Below, piece after piece: positions 39,690 through 49,985 of a stretch of DNA of 64,000 bases (position 1 is its first letter; each line of letters opens with the position of its first letter). The translations under genes were made by a program, and so were the position numbers. This DNA is from Starkeya sp. ORNL1 (GTDB lineage Bacteria; Pseudomonadota; Alphaproteobacteria; Rhizobiales; Xanthobacteraceae). The DNA is taken from NCBI RefSeq assembly GCF_012971745.1, contig NZ_CP048834.1, positions 4,845,001-4,909,000 of the forward strand. Direction: 5' to 3'. The notes under the pieces were generated by a model. It was not told where the DNA came from and searched no databases. It was given only the letters and a program-made list of their open reading frames with translations.

Positions 39690-39797
39690 TGAGCATCCTT
39701 CGAGGCCGCTACGCGGCACCTCAGGATGAGGTCGTTCCTTCAAGCTGGACCTCATCCTGAGGTGCCGGCCGTGGGCCGGCCTCGAAGGATGCTGAAG
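39690..39797. repeat. Large palindromic intergenic repeat
   Basis: Two half-units in inverted orientation: GAGCATCCTTCGAGGCCGCT with CACCTCAGGATGAGGTC, then GACCTCATCCTGAGGTGCCG with GGCCTCGAAGGATGCT. The arms are nearly complementary over about 45 nt. This is a widespread Hyphomicrobiales-type repeat. It occupies much of the 310-nt gap between the divergent lactonase and the ABC operon. Confidence 0.88.
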
Positions 39798-39865
39798 CAG
39801 TGCGGCACTCTTCGTTGCGTCTCTCGTTGATCCGACGATGCCGGTCAGAAGACGCTTGCGCAACT

Positions 39866-39893
39866 GGTATGATGAGATAATGTTATCGTCATC
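39866..39893. promoter_or_regulatory. Candidate operator upstream of the ABC operon at 39973
   Basis: GGTATG at 39866 abuts the inverted repeat GATGAGATAA / TTATCGTCATC (39871-39893), about 80 nt before the start codon. The 9-mer TGATGAGAT (39870-39878) also occurs at 59543-59551 upstream of the RuBisCO-like gene, near a TATACC. The site could link the two arms of the apiose locus; protein binding is untested. Confidence 0.4.
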
Positions 39894-39972
39894 GTGCAGA
39901 GGCCAAGGTGCCGGCTGCCGGATCAAAACCAGACAGAGCCTGCTCGAGCGGGCCGCTATGGGAGGAATATCG

Positions 39973-41013
39973 ATGCACGTGAAGACCCTTGCGCTCGCCT
40001 GTGCAACCGCCGCGCTCCTCACCGCTGCCGGCGCCATGCCCGCGGCGGCGACGCCCGAAAAGCCGGTCATCGCGCTTGCCAACGCCTATTTCGGCAACAC
40101 CTGGCGTCACCAGATGGTCGACGCGTTCGAGGCGGCCGCCAAGAAGGCCAAGGAAGACGGCAAGATCGCCGATTACATCATCCTCAATGGCGACGGCACG
40201 GTCGCCCAGCAGAACAGCCAGATCGCCGAGCTGATCCTGAAGAAGGTCGATGCCATCGCCGTCGACGCTGCCTCCGAGACCGCCGTCAACGGCATCATCG
40301 AGAAGGCGTGCAAGGCCGGCATCAAGGTGGTCTCGTTCGACTCCATCGCCTCGGCGCCCTGCAATTACCAGCTCAATTTCGACTTCAAGGGCTACAAGAA
40401 GCAGCAGGCCGAGTGGGTGCTGAAGAAGATCGGCGGCAAGGGCAACATCATCGTCGTGCGCGGCGTGAAGGGCTCGGCCCCGGACGCCGACATGTACTCG
40501 GCGCAGGAAGCGGTGCTGAAGGCCAATCCGGACGTGAAGGTGGTCGCGACCGTATACGGGCAGGCGACCGCCTCGGTGGCGCAGTCGGCAGTGGCGAACG
40601 CGTTGCCGAGCCTGCCGCATGTCGACGCCGTGCTCGGCCAGGGCGGTAGCGACGACACCGGCATCGCCCAGGCCTTCGACCAGTATGGTGGCGACTACGC
40701 CAAGAAGATGCCGGTCATCGAGGGCGGCGGCAGCTCCAACTTCATCCAGTGGTGGTCGAAGCAGCGCGAAGCCAACAACTATTCGACCATCTCGATGAAC
40801 ACCACGCCCGGGATTGGTGGTGCCGCCTTCTGGCTCGCCTATGGGCTGGTGAAGGGCGCCACCCCGCCCAAGCTGATGATCATGCCGGTGGCGACCGTGA
40901 CCGACGAGAATCTCAAGGACTATTCCAGCTTGCCGGCGGGTGTCATCGTCAGCCCGTCCTACTCTCAAGCGTGGGTCGAGGACAATCTGCTCAAGGCCAA
41001 GGCCGGCAACTGA
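39973..41013 (+). CDS. Sugar ABC transporter solute-binding protein (type-1 periplasmic fold)
   Basis: 346 residues with signal peptide (TLALACATAALLTAAGAMPA, cleaved near AAA). Periplasmic-binding fold: PVIALANAYFGNTWRHQMVD, IAELILKKVDAIAVDAASET and DAVLGQGGSDDTGIAQAFDQ. A pair of Cys (KACKAG and SAPCNY) could form a disulfide. GGAGGA is 6 nt before the ATG at 39973, which decides the start. The ligand is unknown; family members bind sugars or polyols. First gene of a 12-kb plus-strand run that ends with apsD-apnL. Confidence 0.9.
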   Translation: MHVKTLALACATAALLTAAGAMPAAATPEKPVIALANAYFGNTWRHQMVDAFEAAAKKAKEDGKIADYIILNGDGTVAQQNSQIAELILKKVDAIAVDAASETAVNGIIEKACKAGIKVVSFDSIASAPCNYQLNFDFKGYKKQQAEWVLKKIGGKGNIIVVRGVKGSAPDADMYSAQEAVLKANPDVKVVATVYGQATASVAQSAVANALPSLPHVDAVLGQGGSDDTGIAQAFDQYGGDYAKKMPVIEGGGSSNFIQWWSKQREANNYSTISMNTTPGIGGAAFWLAYGLVKGATPPKLMIMPVATVTDENLKDYSSLPAGVIVSPSYSQAWVEDNLLKAKAGN

Positions 41014-41031
41014 CCGGCGGCGGCTAGCGTC

Positions 41032-43583
41032 ATGACGGCGGCTTTCCGCACGACGCAGGATGCACCGGAGCCGATCTTCGGTGCATCGGCGGCTTTAGCA
41101 GGGTTGGCTGGAGAGGCCATGGACGCTGTTTCCCGGGAACCGGCAGCCCATGTCGGCGGCCTCAAGGCGCGCGCGCCGGTCGCGCGGCTCGCCGGCATCT
41201 GCAAGGCGTTCGGTCCGACCAAGGCCAATGACCAGGTCGATCTCGTCGTCGAGCGCGGCGAGGTGCTCGGCCTCGTCGGCGGCAATGGTGCCGGCAAGTC
41301 GACGCTGATGCGGATCCTTTGCGGCGTCACCCGCACGGATGCCGGCACCATCGAGATCGGCGGCATCGATGTCGATCCCGGGTTCTATGACACCGCCCTG
41401 GCGCAGGCCGGCGGCATCCGCATCGTTCATCAGGAATTGTCGCTCTGCGACAATCTCTCGGTGGCGGAGAATTTCTTCCTCGAAGCGCCGGAAGCCGCGC
41501 GCGCCGTACCCGGCTGGCGGAGCGCCTATCGCGCCGGCGCCCGCGCCGCGCTCGACGAGGTGTTCCCCGGCCATGGCATCAACGTCGATGTCCCCGTGGG
41601 CCATCTGCAGATCGGCCAGCGGCAGATGGTGGAGATCGCCCGTGCGGTGACCGCGCCCAAGGTGCGATTGATCATCCTCGACGAGCCGACCTCGTCGCTC
41701 GGGCTGGAGCGCAGCCGGCAGCTGCGCGCCTTCATCCGTGCCCGCACTGCCGCCGGGCTCGCCTTTATCTTCATCAGCCACAAGCTGCAGGAAGTGGTCG
41801 AGATCGCGACCCGTGTGCTGGTGCTGCGCAATGGCCGCATGGCCTGGAGCGGGGCGAGCGCGGACGCCACCGTCGCAGGGCTCGTCGGCGCCATGGGCGG
41901 GCCGAGCGAAGGTGCGTTGCGCAACAGGCGCGCGGCGCGCCCGGCGCTGTCGCCCGACGCGCCGGTGCAGGTGCGCATCGGCGGCGACGTCGTCGCCCCG
42001 CTCGGTCGCGACGTGGTGCTGAAAGCGGGCGAGGTGGTCGGCCTTGCCGGGCTCGAAGGCTCCGGCCAGCGCGATCTGCTGCACCGCCTGTTCTCGCGGC
42101 CATGGGGCAGCATCGGGCGGCAAGGCAATGCCAGCTTCGTCTCCGGGGACCGGCAGAAGGAAGGCGTGTTCCCGCTCTGGAGTGTGCTCTCCAACATCGC
42201 GCTCGGCCGGCTGAACGGCCGCTCGCCACTCGGCCTCGTCTCCGAGCCCGTGGAACGCGAGGCGGCGCGCGGCGCGGCCGAACGCCTGAAACTCAATCCC
42301 GCCCGCTTCGATTCCCCCATTCTCGATCTCTCCGGCGGCAACCAGCAGAAGGCGCTGGTGGCCCGCGCCCTCGTCGGCGAGGCGGCAACGATATTGTTCG
42401 ACGATCCGACCCGCGGCGTCGACGTCGCCGCCAAGGAGGATTTCTACGCGCTGATCGGCGATGTCGCCCGCGCGGGGCGGCTGGTGGTCTGGCATTCGAC
42501 CGAGGACATCGAGTTCGTCGAATGCGACCGCGTGCTGGTGTTCAGCGGCGGGCGCATCGTGCGCGAATTGGTGGGCGCCGAGATCACCGAGCAGGCCATT
42601 GTCGACGCCTCGTTCGCCGGCGCCGCCGCCATCGAGCGGGACGGCACGGCCGGCCGGCGCGGCATTGCCGAATGGCTGGTCGACCTCGCTCCCTTCGCCA
42701 GCCTTGCCGCGGTGTTCGGGCTGATGGCCTATGTGAACCCGCTGGCGGTGTCGATGTTCGGCCTCGATCTGCTGCTTGGTCCGGCCATCGCGCTGGTGCT
42801 GGTGGCGCTCGCCCAGATGTTCATCGTCGGCGGCAGCGAGATCGATCTCGGCGTCGGCGCCTTTGCCGGCCTCGTCAATGTCGTCAGCGCCTCGTTGCTG
42901 GTGGGCCAGCCCTGGCTCGGCGTCCTCTGCCTGCTGTTCGGCCTCCTCGCCTATGGGCTGATCGGCGCCACCATCCAGCTCCGGCGGATCCCGGCCATCG
43001 TGGTGACGCTCGGCGCTTCCTTTATCTGGATCGGCATCGGCTACACGCTGCAGCCGACGCCGGGCGGCTCCAGTCCGGAATGGCTCACCGCCGCCTTCGC
43101 CTGGCAGATCGCCGGCGTGCCGGCGGCGCTCGCCATGATCGCCATTGCCGGCGCAGTGGCGCTCGCCATCGACCGCTCGCCGCTGGGCGTGGTGCTGCGC
43201 GGCTTCGGCAACAACGCCGCGGCGATGAAGCTCGGTGGCTGGTCGCCGCTGCGCTACGCGATCATCCGCTATGTCATTGCCGGCCTGTTCGCCACCGCCG
43301 CCGGCCTCTCGCTCACCGCGATCAACACGGCGAGCGACATCAATGCCGGCGGGCCGTTCACGCTGATCAGCGTCGCCGCGGTGGTGATGGGCGGCTGTGC
43401 GCTGATCGGCGGGCTGATCTCGCCGCTCGGCGTGGTCGCCGGCGCGCTGACGCTGGCGCTGATCGGAGCGCTGCTCGGCGCGCTCAACGTCTCGACCGAC
43501 TACAACGCCGCCGTCCAGGGCTGCCTGCTGCTGGCGATGCTGATGCTGCGCGCGCTCGCCGGGCGCCGTGGGGAGGAACGGTG

Positions 43584-43584
<1 letters not shown>
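41032..43584 (+). CDS. Fused sugar ABC transporter: two ATPase domains plus permease in one protein
   Basis: 850 residues. Residues 48-290 form ABC domain 1 (Walker A GGNGAGKST near 83, signature-like LQIGQRQMVEIARA, Walker B LIILDEPTSSLG, H-loop ISHKLQE). Residues 300-540 form ABC domain 2 (degenerate Walker A GLEGSGQRD, signature [15 protein letters not shown], Walker B with Asp for Glu: ILFDDPTRGVD). From about 545 a complete RbsC-like permease follows (QMFIVGGSEIDLGVGAFAGL, ending in VVMGGCALIGGLISPLGVVA). No frameshift or stop occurs at the junction. It overlaps the second permease gene. An alternative ATG at 41119 would remove 29 N-terminal residues. Such fusions replace separate RbsA and RbsC proteins. 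Confidence 0.92.
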
Positions 43585-45592
<2,008 letters not shown>

Positions 45593-45606
45593 GTTCCTCC
45601 CGGCTG

Positions 45607-45646
45607 AACCCGGTGGATGCGCGGCGCATCCGCCGGGTTCCTTTTC
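45607..45646 (+). terminator. Intra-operon hairpin (attenuating terminator) after the binding-protein gene
   Basis: Arms AACCCGG-t-GGATGCG and CGCATCC-g-CCGGGTT around a 3-nt loop, followed by CCTTTTCG. It starts 14 nt after the stop codon of the binding protein, with the rest of the ABC operon 34 nt further on. It could terminate part of the transcripts and so raise binding protein over membrane parts. Confidence 0.75.
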
Positions 45647-45679
45647 GCTCTTCAGTCGAACCGGCGAGAGGCCAGTCGC

Positions 45680-46336
45680 ATGCGCTACCGCACCTCCATC
45701 GTGCTCGCTTGCCTGGCGGCGCTGCTCGCGCTGCCGGGCTGCAAGCTGGTGAAGAACGAGGACCTCGCCAAGGCGAAGGCCGAGGCTGGTGGCGCGGCGG
45801 CCTTCGACCCCGACAAGATGGCGCGCGACATGTGGGGCACCAGGATCGTCCCCTATCTCGAAGCCAAGGGCGGCTCCTTCACCGAGGTGCGCGCGCTCAT
45901 CGCCAAGAGCCCGGACGAGGCAGGCAAGCGCTTCGGCTATCGCGAGAAGCCGGAAGGCATTCCCTGGACCATCGCCACCCGGCTCGACGGCCGGATCGTC
46001 GCCGCCAACACCGCCTCGCGCGCCGCGACCGTCGACGTCGATGTCGATGGCGACGGAGTGGCGGACGCGGTGGTGCAGATCGGCCCGGTGATCCGCGGCA
46101 CGGCGCTGCGCGACGGGCTCGACTTCGTCTCCTTCAACGCGTTCACCAACCAGATCGACTACGCGAAATTCGCCAAGTCGCTCAACACGCTGATGGCCGA
46201 GACCGCATTGGCCAAGCTGCCGCGAGAGGATCTCACCGGGCGGAAGATTTCGGTGGTCGGGGTGTTCGCGCTGGAGAAGCCGGGCGACAAGCCGCTGGTC
46301 ACCCCGGCGGTGGCGACCCTCGGGGACAAGTCATGA
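45680..46336 (+). CDS. DUF2291 family lipoprotein of the ABC operon
   Basis: 218 residues. Lipoprotein signal with lipobox LPGC (Cys21) after a hydrophobic stretch LACLAALLA. The body has KMARDMWGTRIVPYLEAKGG and DFVSFNAFTNQIDYAKFAKS, which fit DUF2291 proteins found in RbsB-type sugar ABC operons of rhizobia. Its position between binding protein and ATPase is conserved in such operons. Role unknown; an accessory for ligand delivery at the inner membrane is possible. Overlaps the ATPase gene by 4 nt. Confidence 0.85.
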   Translation: MRYRTSIVLACLAALLALPGCKLVKNEDLAKAKAEAGGAAAFDPDKMARDMWGTRIVPYLEAKGGSFTEVRALIAKSPDEAGKRFGYREKPEGIPWTIATRLDGRIVAANTASRAATVDVDVDGDGVADAVVQIGPVIRGTALRDGLDFVSFNAFTNQIDYAKFAKSLNTLMAETALAKLPREDLTGRKISVVGVFALEKPGDKPLVTPAVATLGDKS

Positions 46337-47892
46337 GCCCCGGCACGGAAACTAATTCCGTCGTCCTCGCCATCGAGGGCGTGACCAAGGTCTATCCCGG
46401 CACCATGGCGCTGAAGGGAGTCGATTTCGTCGTGCATCGCGGCGCGGTGAACGTGCTGGTCGGCGAGAACGGTGCCGGCAAATCGACGCTGATGAAGATC
46501 ATCGCCGGCGTCGAGCGCCCGACCGAAGGGCGCATTTTGATCGAGGGCGAGCCGGTGCATTTCGCCGGCACCGACGATGCGGTGCGCAATGGCGTCGGCA
46601 TGGTGTTCCAGGAGCTGAACCTGTTCCCCAATCTCTCGGTGGCGGAGAATGTCTTCGCCTCGCGCGAAATCACCCGCGGCCTGCGCGGCATCGACCATGC
46701 CGAGCAGGAGCGGCAGACTGCGATCCTGCTGCGCCGGCTGGAGCACGACATCGGCCCGAAGACGCTGGTCGCCGATCTTCCCATCGGCCAGCAGCAGATC
46801 GTCGAGATCGCCAAGGCGCTGGCGCAGCACGCCCGCATCCTGATCATGGACGAGCCGACCTCGGCGCTCTCCGCCGCCGAGGTCGAGATCCTGTTCCGGG
46901 TCATCGCCGAGCTGAAAGGGCAGGGCGTCGCCATCATCTACATCTCGCACCGGCTCGAGGAGCTGGTGCGGATCGGCGACTACATCACCGTGCTGCGCGA
47001 CGGCCGCATCACCGGCCACGAGAAGATGGGCGCCATCGACGTGCGCTGGATCGTGCGACAGATGATCGGCTCCGATGCCAAGGATTTCGCCCGCGCCGCA
47101 TCCGCGGTGGAGGAGCGCGAGGTGTTTCGCGCCGAGGCGATCAGCCTGCCGCGCATGGGCGGCGGCTATCTGGTCGACCATGTCTCGCTCAATGTGCGCG
47201 CCGGCGAGATACTCGGCGTCTACGGCCTGATGGGGGCCGGCCGCTCCGAGCTGCTCGACTGCCTGATGGGCCGCCATCCCCACGCGAAAGGCGAGATCTA
47301 CATCGACGGCGCCCGGGTCAAGGAGCGCGACGTCACCGGCCGGATCGGGCGCGGGCTCGCTTTGATCCCGGAGGACCGCCAGCGCGAAGGACTGGTGCAG
47401 GAGCTCTCCATCGCCGCCAACATGACGCTGGCGAGCCTGATGAAATTCACCCGCGGCATCCAGATCGACGCGCGGCGCGAGCGCGAGGGCGTCCGCCATT
47501 TCATCCGCGACCTCGCCATGAAGGCGCCGGATCCGGATCGCGAGGTTTCCTCGATGTCGGGCGGCAACCAGCAGAAGGTGGTGATCGCCAAGGCGCTGAT
47601 GACCGGGCCGAAGGTGCTCTTGATGGACGAGCCGAGCCGCGGCATCGATGTCGGCGCCAAGGCTGATGTGTTCCGCACCATGCGCCGGCTCGCTGCCGAG
47701 GGGCTCGGCATCATCTTCGTCACGTCCGACCTCGACGAGGTGATGGCGCTGTCCGACCGCATCGCGGTGATGAGCAATGGCCGCCTTACCGGCCTGTTCG
47801 ACCGCACGGACGCCACCGAGGAAAAGGTCGTCGCCGCATCCGCGGCGGGGCACGGCATCGACCACCAATCGTCCCTGGAGAGCACGCAATGA
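46333..47892 (+). CDS. Sugar ABC transporter ATP-binding protein (two domains)
   Basis: 519 residues. Domain 1: Walker [10 protein letters not shown] (near residue 42), signature-like LPIGQQQIVEIAKAL, Walker B ILIMDEPTSALS, H-loop ISHRLEE. Domain 2: degenerate Walker [10 protein letters not shown], signature [15 protein letters not shown], Walker B VLLMDEPSRGID. Four-base overlaps with both neighbours. Energises the candidate apiose importer. Confidence 0.93.
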   Translation: MSPGTETNSVVLAIEGVTKVYPGTMALKGVDFVVHRGAVNVLVGENGAGKSTLMKIIAGVERPTEGRILIEGEPVHFAGTDDAVRNGVGMVFQELNLFPNLSVAENVFASREITRGLRGIDHAEQERQTAILLRRLEHDIGPKTLVADLPIGQQQIVEIAKALAQHARILIMDEPTSALSAAEVEILFRVIAELKGQGVAIIYISHRLEELVRIGDYITVLRDGRITGHEKMGAIDVRWIVRQMIGSDAKDFARAASAVEEREVFRAEAISLPRMGGGYLVDHVSLNVRAGEILGVYGLMGAGRSELLDCLMGRHPHAKGEIYIDGARVKERDVTGRIGRGLALIPEDRQREGLVQELSIAANMTLASLMKFTRGIQIDARREREGVRHFIRDLAMKAPDPDREVSSMSGGNQQKVVIAKALMTGPKVLLMDEPSRGIDVGAKADVFRTMRRLAAEGLGIIFVTSDLDEVMALSDRIAVMSNGRLTGLFDRTDATEEKVVAASAAGHGIDHQSSLESTQ

Positions 47893-48953
47893 CCGAGGCT
47901 GCCGGAACGCTCGGCAACAAGGGGATGAGCGGCGCGGCGCTCGCGCTCCATCTCATGAAGCTGCGCACCTTCATCGCGCTGTTCGCGGTGCTGGTGTTCT
48001 TCTCGCTGGCGGCGCCGAACTTCCTCTCCACCGCCAACCTGATCCTGATGTCGAAGCACGTCGCGCTGAACGCGCTGCTCGCCATCGGCATGACCTTCGT
48101 CATCATCACCGGCGGCATCGACCTTTCGGTCGGCTCCATCGTCGGGCTGTGCGGCATGGTGGCGGGCGGGCTGATCCTCAACGGCATCGATCTCGGCGTC
48201 GGCTACACCGTGTTCTTCAACCTGCCGGAGATCATCCTGATCACGCTGGCGGTCGGGGTCGGCGTCGGCATCATCAACGGGCTGCTGATCACCAGGCTCA
48301 ATGTCGCGCCCTTCATCGCCACGCTCGGCACGCTCTATGTGATGCGCGGCCTCGCGCTGCTCTCGTCCGACGGAGCGACCTTCGCCAATCTGGTCGGCCG
48401 CGAGGACTACGGCACCACCGGCTTCGCCATCCTCGGCGCCGGCGGCTTCCTCGGCCTGCCGCTGACCATCTGGATCCTGATCGCGGTCGCGCTCGCCGCC
48501 GCCTATATCGCCGGCAGGACGCCGCTCGGCCGGCACATCTTCGCGGTCGGTGGCAATGAGCGCGCGGCCGGGCTTTCCGGCATTCGGGTCAACCGGGTGA
48601 AGATGTTCGTCTACATGTTCTCCGGCTTCTGCGCGGCGCTGGTCGGGCTCATCATCTCCTCCCAGCTCATGGCCTCGCACCCGGCGACCGGCGAGACCTT
48701 CGAGCTGAACGCCATCGCCGCCGCCGTGCTCGGAGGCACCTCGATGTCGGGCGGGCGAGGTACGATCGGCGGCACCATCATCGGCGCCTTCGTCATCGGC
48801 ATCCTTTCCGACGGTCTCGTGATGATGGGCGTCAGCTCGTTCTGGCAGACCGTCATCAAGGGCGTCGTCATCATCGCCGCCGTGGTCGTCGATCAGGCGC
48901 AGCGCAAGCTCCAGCAACGCGTCGTCCTGCGCCAGATGGCACAGGAGGGCTGA
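47889..48953 (+). CDS. Sugar ABC transporter permease (RbsC family)
   Basis: 354-residue membrane protein. Hallmark GMTFVIITGGIDLSVGSIVG near residue 75, INGLLITRLNVAPFIATLGT, AVGGNERAAGLSGIRVNRVK and AVLGGTSMSGGRGTIGGTII. Only one permease is present in this system, so it should act as a homodimer. It ends 4 nt before the apsD start codon, tying transport to catabolism. Confidence 0.93.
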   Translation: MTEAAGTLGNKGMSGAALALHLMKLRTFIALFAVLVFFSLAAPNFLSTANLILMSKHVALNALLAIGMTFVIITGGIDLSVGSIVGLCGMVAGGLILNGIDLGVGYTVFFNLPEIILITLAVGVGVGIINGLLITRLNVAPFIATLGTLYVMRGLALLSSDGATFANLVGREDYGTTGFAILGAGGFLGLPLTIWILIAVALAAAYIAGRTPLGRHIFAVGGNERAAGLSGIRVNRVKMFVYMFSGFCAALVGLIISSQLMASHPATGETFELNAIAAAVLGGTSMSGGRGTIGGTIIGAFVIGILSDGLVMMGVSSFWQTVIKGVVIIAAVVVDQAQRKLQQRVVLRQMAQEG

Positions 48954-48957
48954 GGCG

Positions 48958-49980
48958 GTGCTGAATGGTGCGCTGATTGGCTGCGGCTTCTTCGCCGTGA
49001 ACCAGCTTCACGCCTGGCAGGAGATCGAGGGCGCGCGCATCGTCGCGCTCTGCGATCGCGATCCCGAACGGCTTGCCAAAGCGGGGCGGGATTTCGGCGT
49101 CGAGCGGTATTTTGCCGACGCTGAGGCGATGTTCGCGGAAGAGCGGCTCGACTTCGTCGACATCGCGACGACGCTGCCGAGCCATCGCGCCCTGGTTGAG
49201 CTCGCGGCGCGGCACCGCGTCCCCGTCATCTGCCAGAAGCCGTTTGCCGCTACCATGGCGGATGGTCGGGTGATGGTCGCGGCCTGCGAGGCGGCGGGGG
49301 TTCCGCTGATGGTGCACGAGAATTTCCGCTGGCAGGCGCCGATCAGGGCGGTGCGCGCGGTGATCGACAGCGGCCGGATCGGCGAGGTTTTCTGGGGCCG
49401 GGTGTCGTTTCGCTCAAGCTATGACGTGTTCTCCGGCCAGCCCTATCTCGCGACCGGAGAGCGTTTCATCATCGAGGATCTCGGCATCCACAGTCTCGAC
49501 ATAGCCCGCTTCCTGTTCGGGGACGTCGCGCGGCTGACTTCGCGGACCCGGCGCGTCAATCCGGCGATCCGCGGCGAGGATGTCGCGACCATGCTGCTCG
49601 ACCATGAGGGCGGCGTCACGTCGGTGGTCGACTGCTCCTACGCGACACGGCTCGCCGAGGAGCCGTTCCCGCAGACCCTCATCGAGATCGACGGCAGCCG
49701 TGGCACGATCCGCCTCGGCCAGGATTTCCGCATGATCGTCGCCACGGACGGCGGCAGCGAGACGCTCGACGTCGCGCCGCCGCTGCACCCGTGGATGGAA
49801 CGGCCCTGGCACCTTATCCAGGAAAGCGTCGTCGCCATCCAGCAGCACTGGGTCGCGTGCCTTGCAGAGGGGCGCGAGCCGGCGACCTCGGGCCACGATA
49901 ATCTCAAGACGCTCGCTCTGGTCGAGGCGGCCTATCGCAGCGCCGCCAGCGGCGACACACTCGCACTTGCCGGGATCTGA
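48958..49980 (+). CDS. apsD: D-apiose dehydrogenase (Gfo/Idh/MocA family)
   Basis: 340 residues. Rossmann motif LIGCGFFAVNQLHAW near residue 6 and conserved QKPFA (Lys-Pro) near residue 98, with the catalytic-type ENFRWQAPIR and DLGIHSLDIARFLFG (His-Asp) blocks. ApsD oxidises D-apiose to D-apionolactone with NAD+ (EC 1.1.1.420). The assignment rests on co-location with apnL, apnO, oiaK and a RuBisCO-like gene as much as on sequence. GTG start at 48958, 4 nt after the permease gene. Confidence 0.82.
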   Translation: MLNGALIGCGFFAVNQLHAWQEIEGARIVALCDRDPERLAKAGRDFGVERYFADAEAMFAEERLDFVDIATTLPSHRALVELAARHRVPVICQKPFAATMADGRVMVAACEAAGVPLMVHENFRWQAPIRAVRAVIDSGRIGEVFWGRVSFRSSYDVFSGQPYLATGERFIIEDLGIHSLDIARFLFGDVARLTSRTRRVNPAIRGEDVATMLLDHEGGVTSVVDCSYATRLAEEPFPQTLIEIDGSRGTIRLGQDFRMIVATDGGSETLDVAPPLHPWMERPWHLIQESVVAIQQHWVACLAEGREPATSGHDNLKTLALVEAAYRSAASGDTLALAGI

Positions 49981-49985
49981 TCCGC

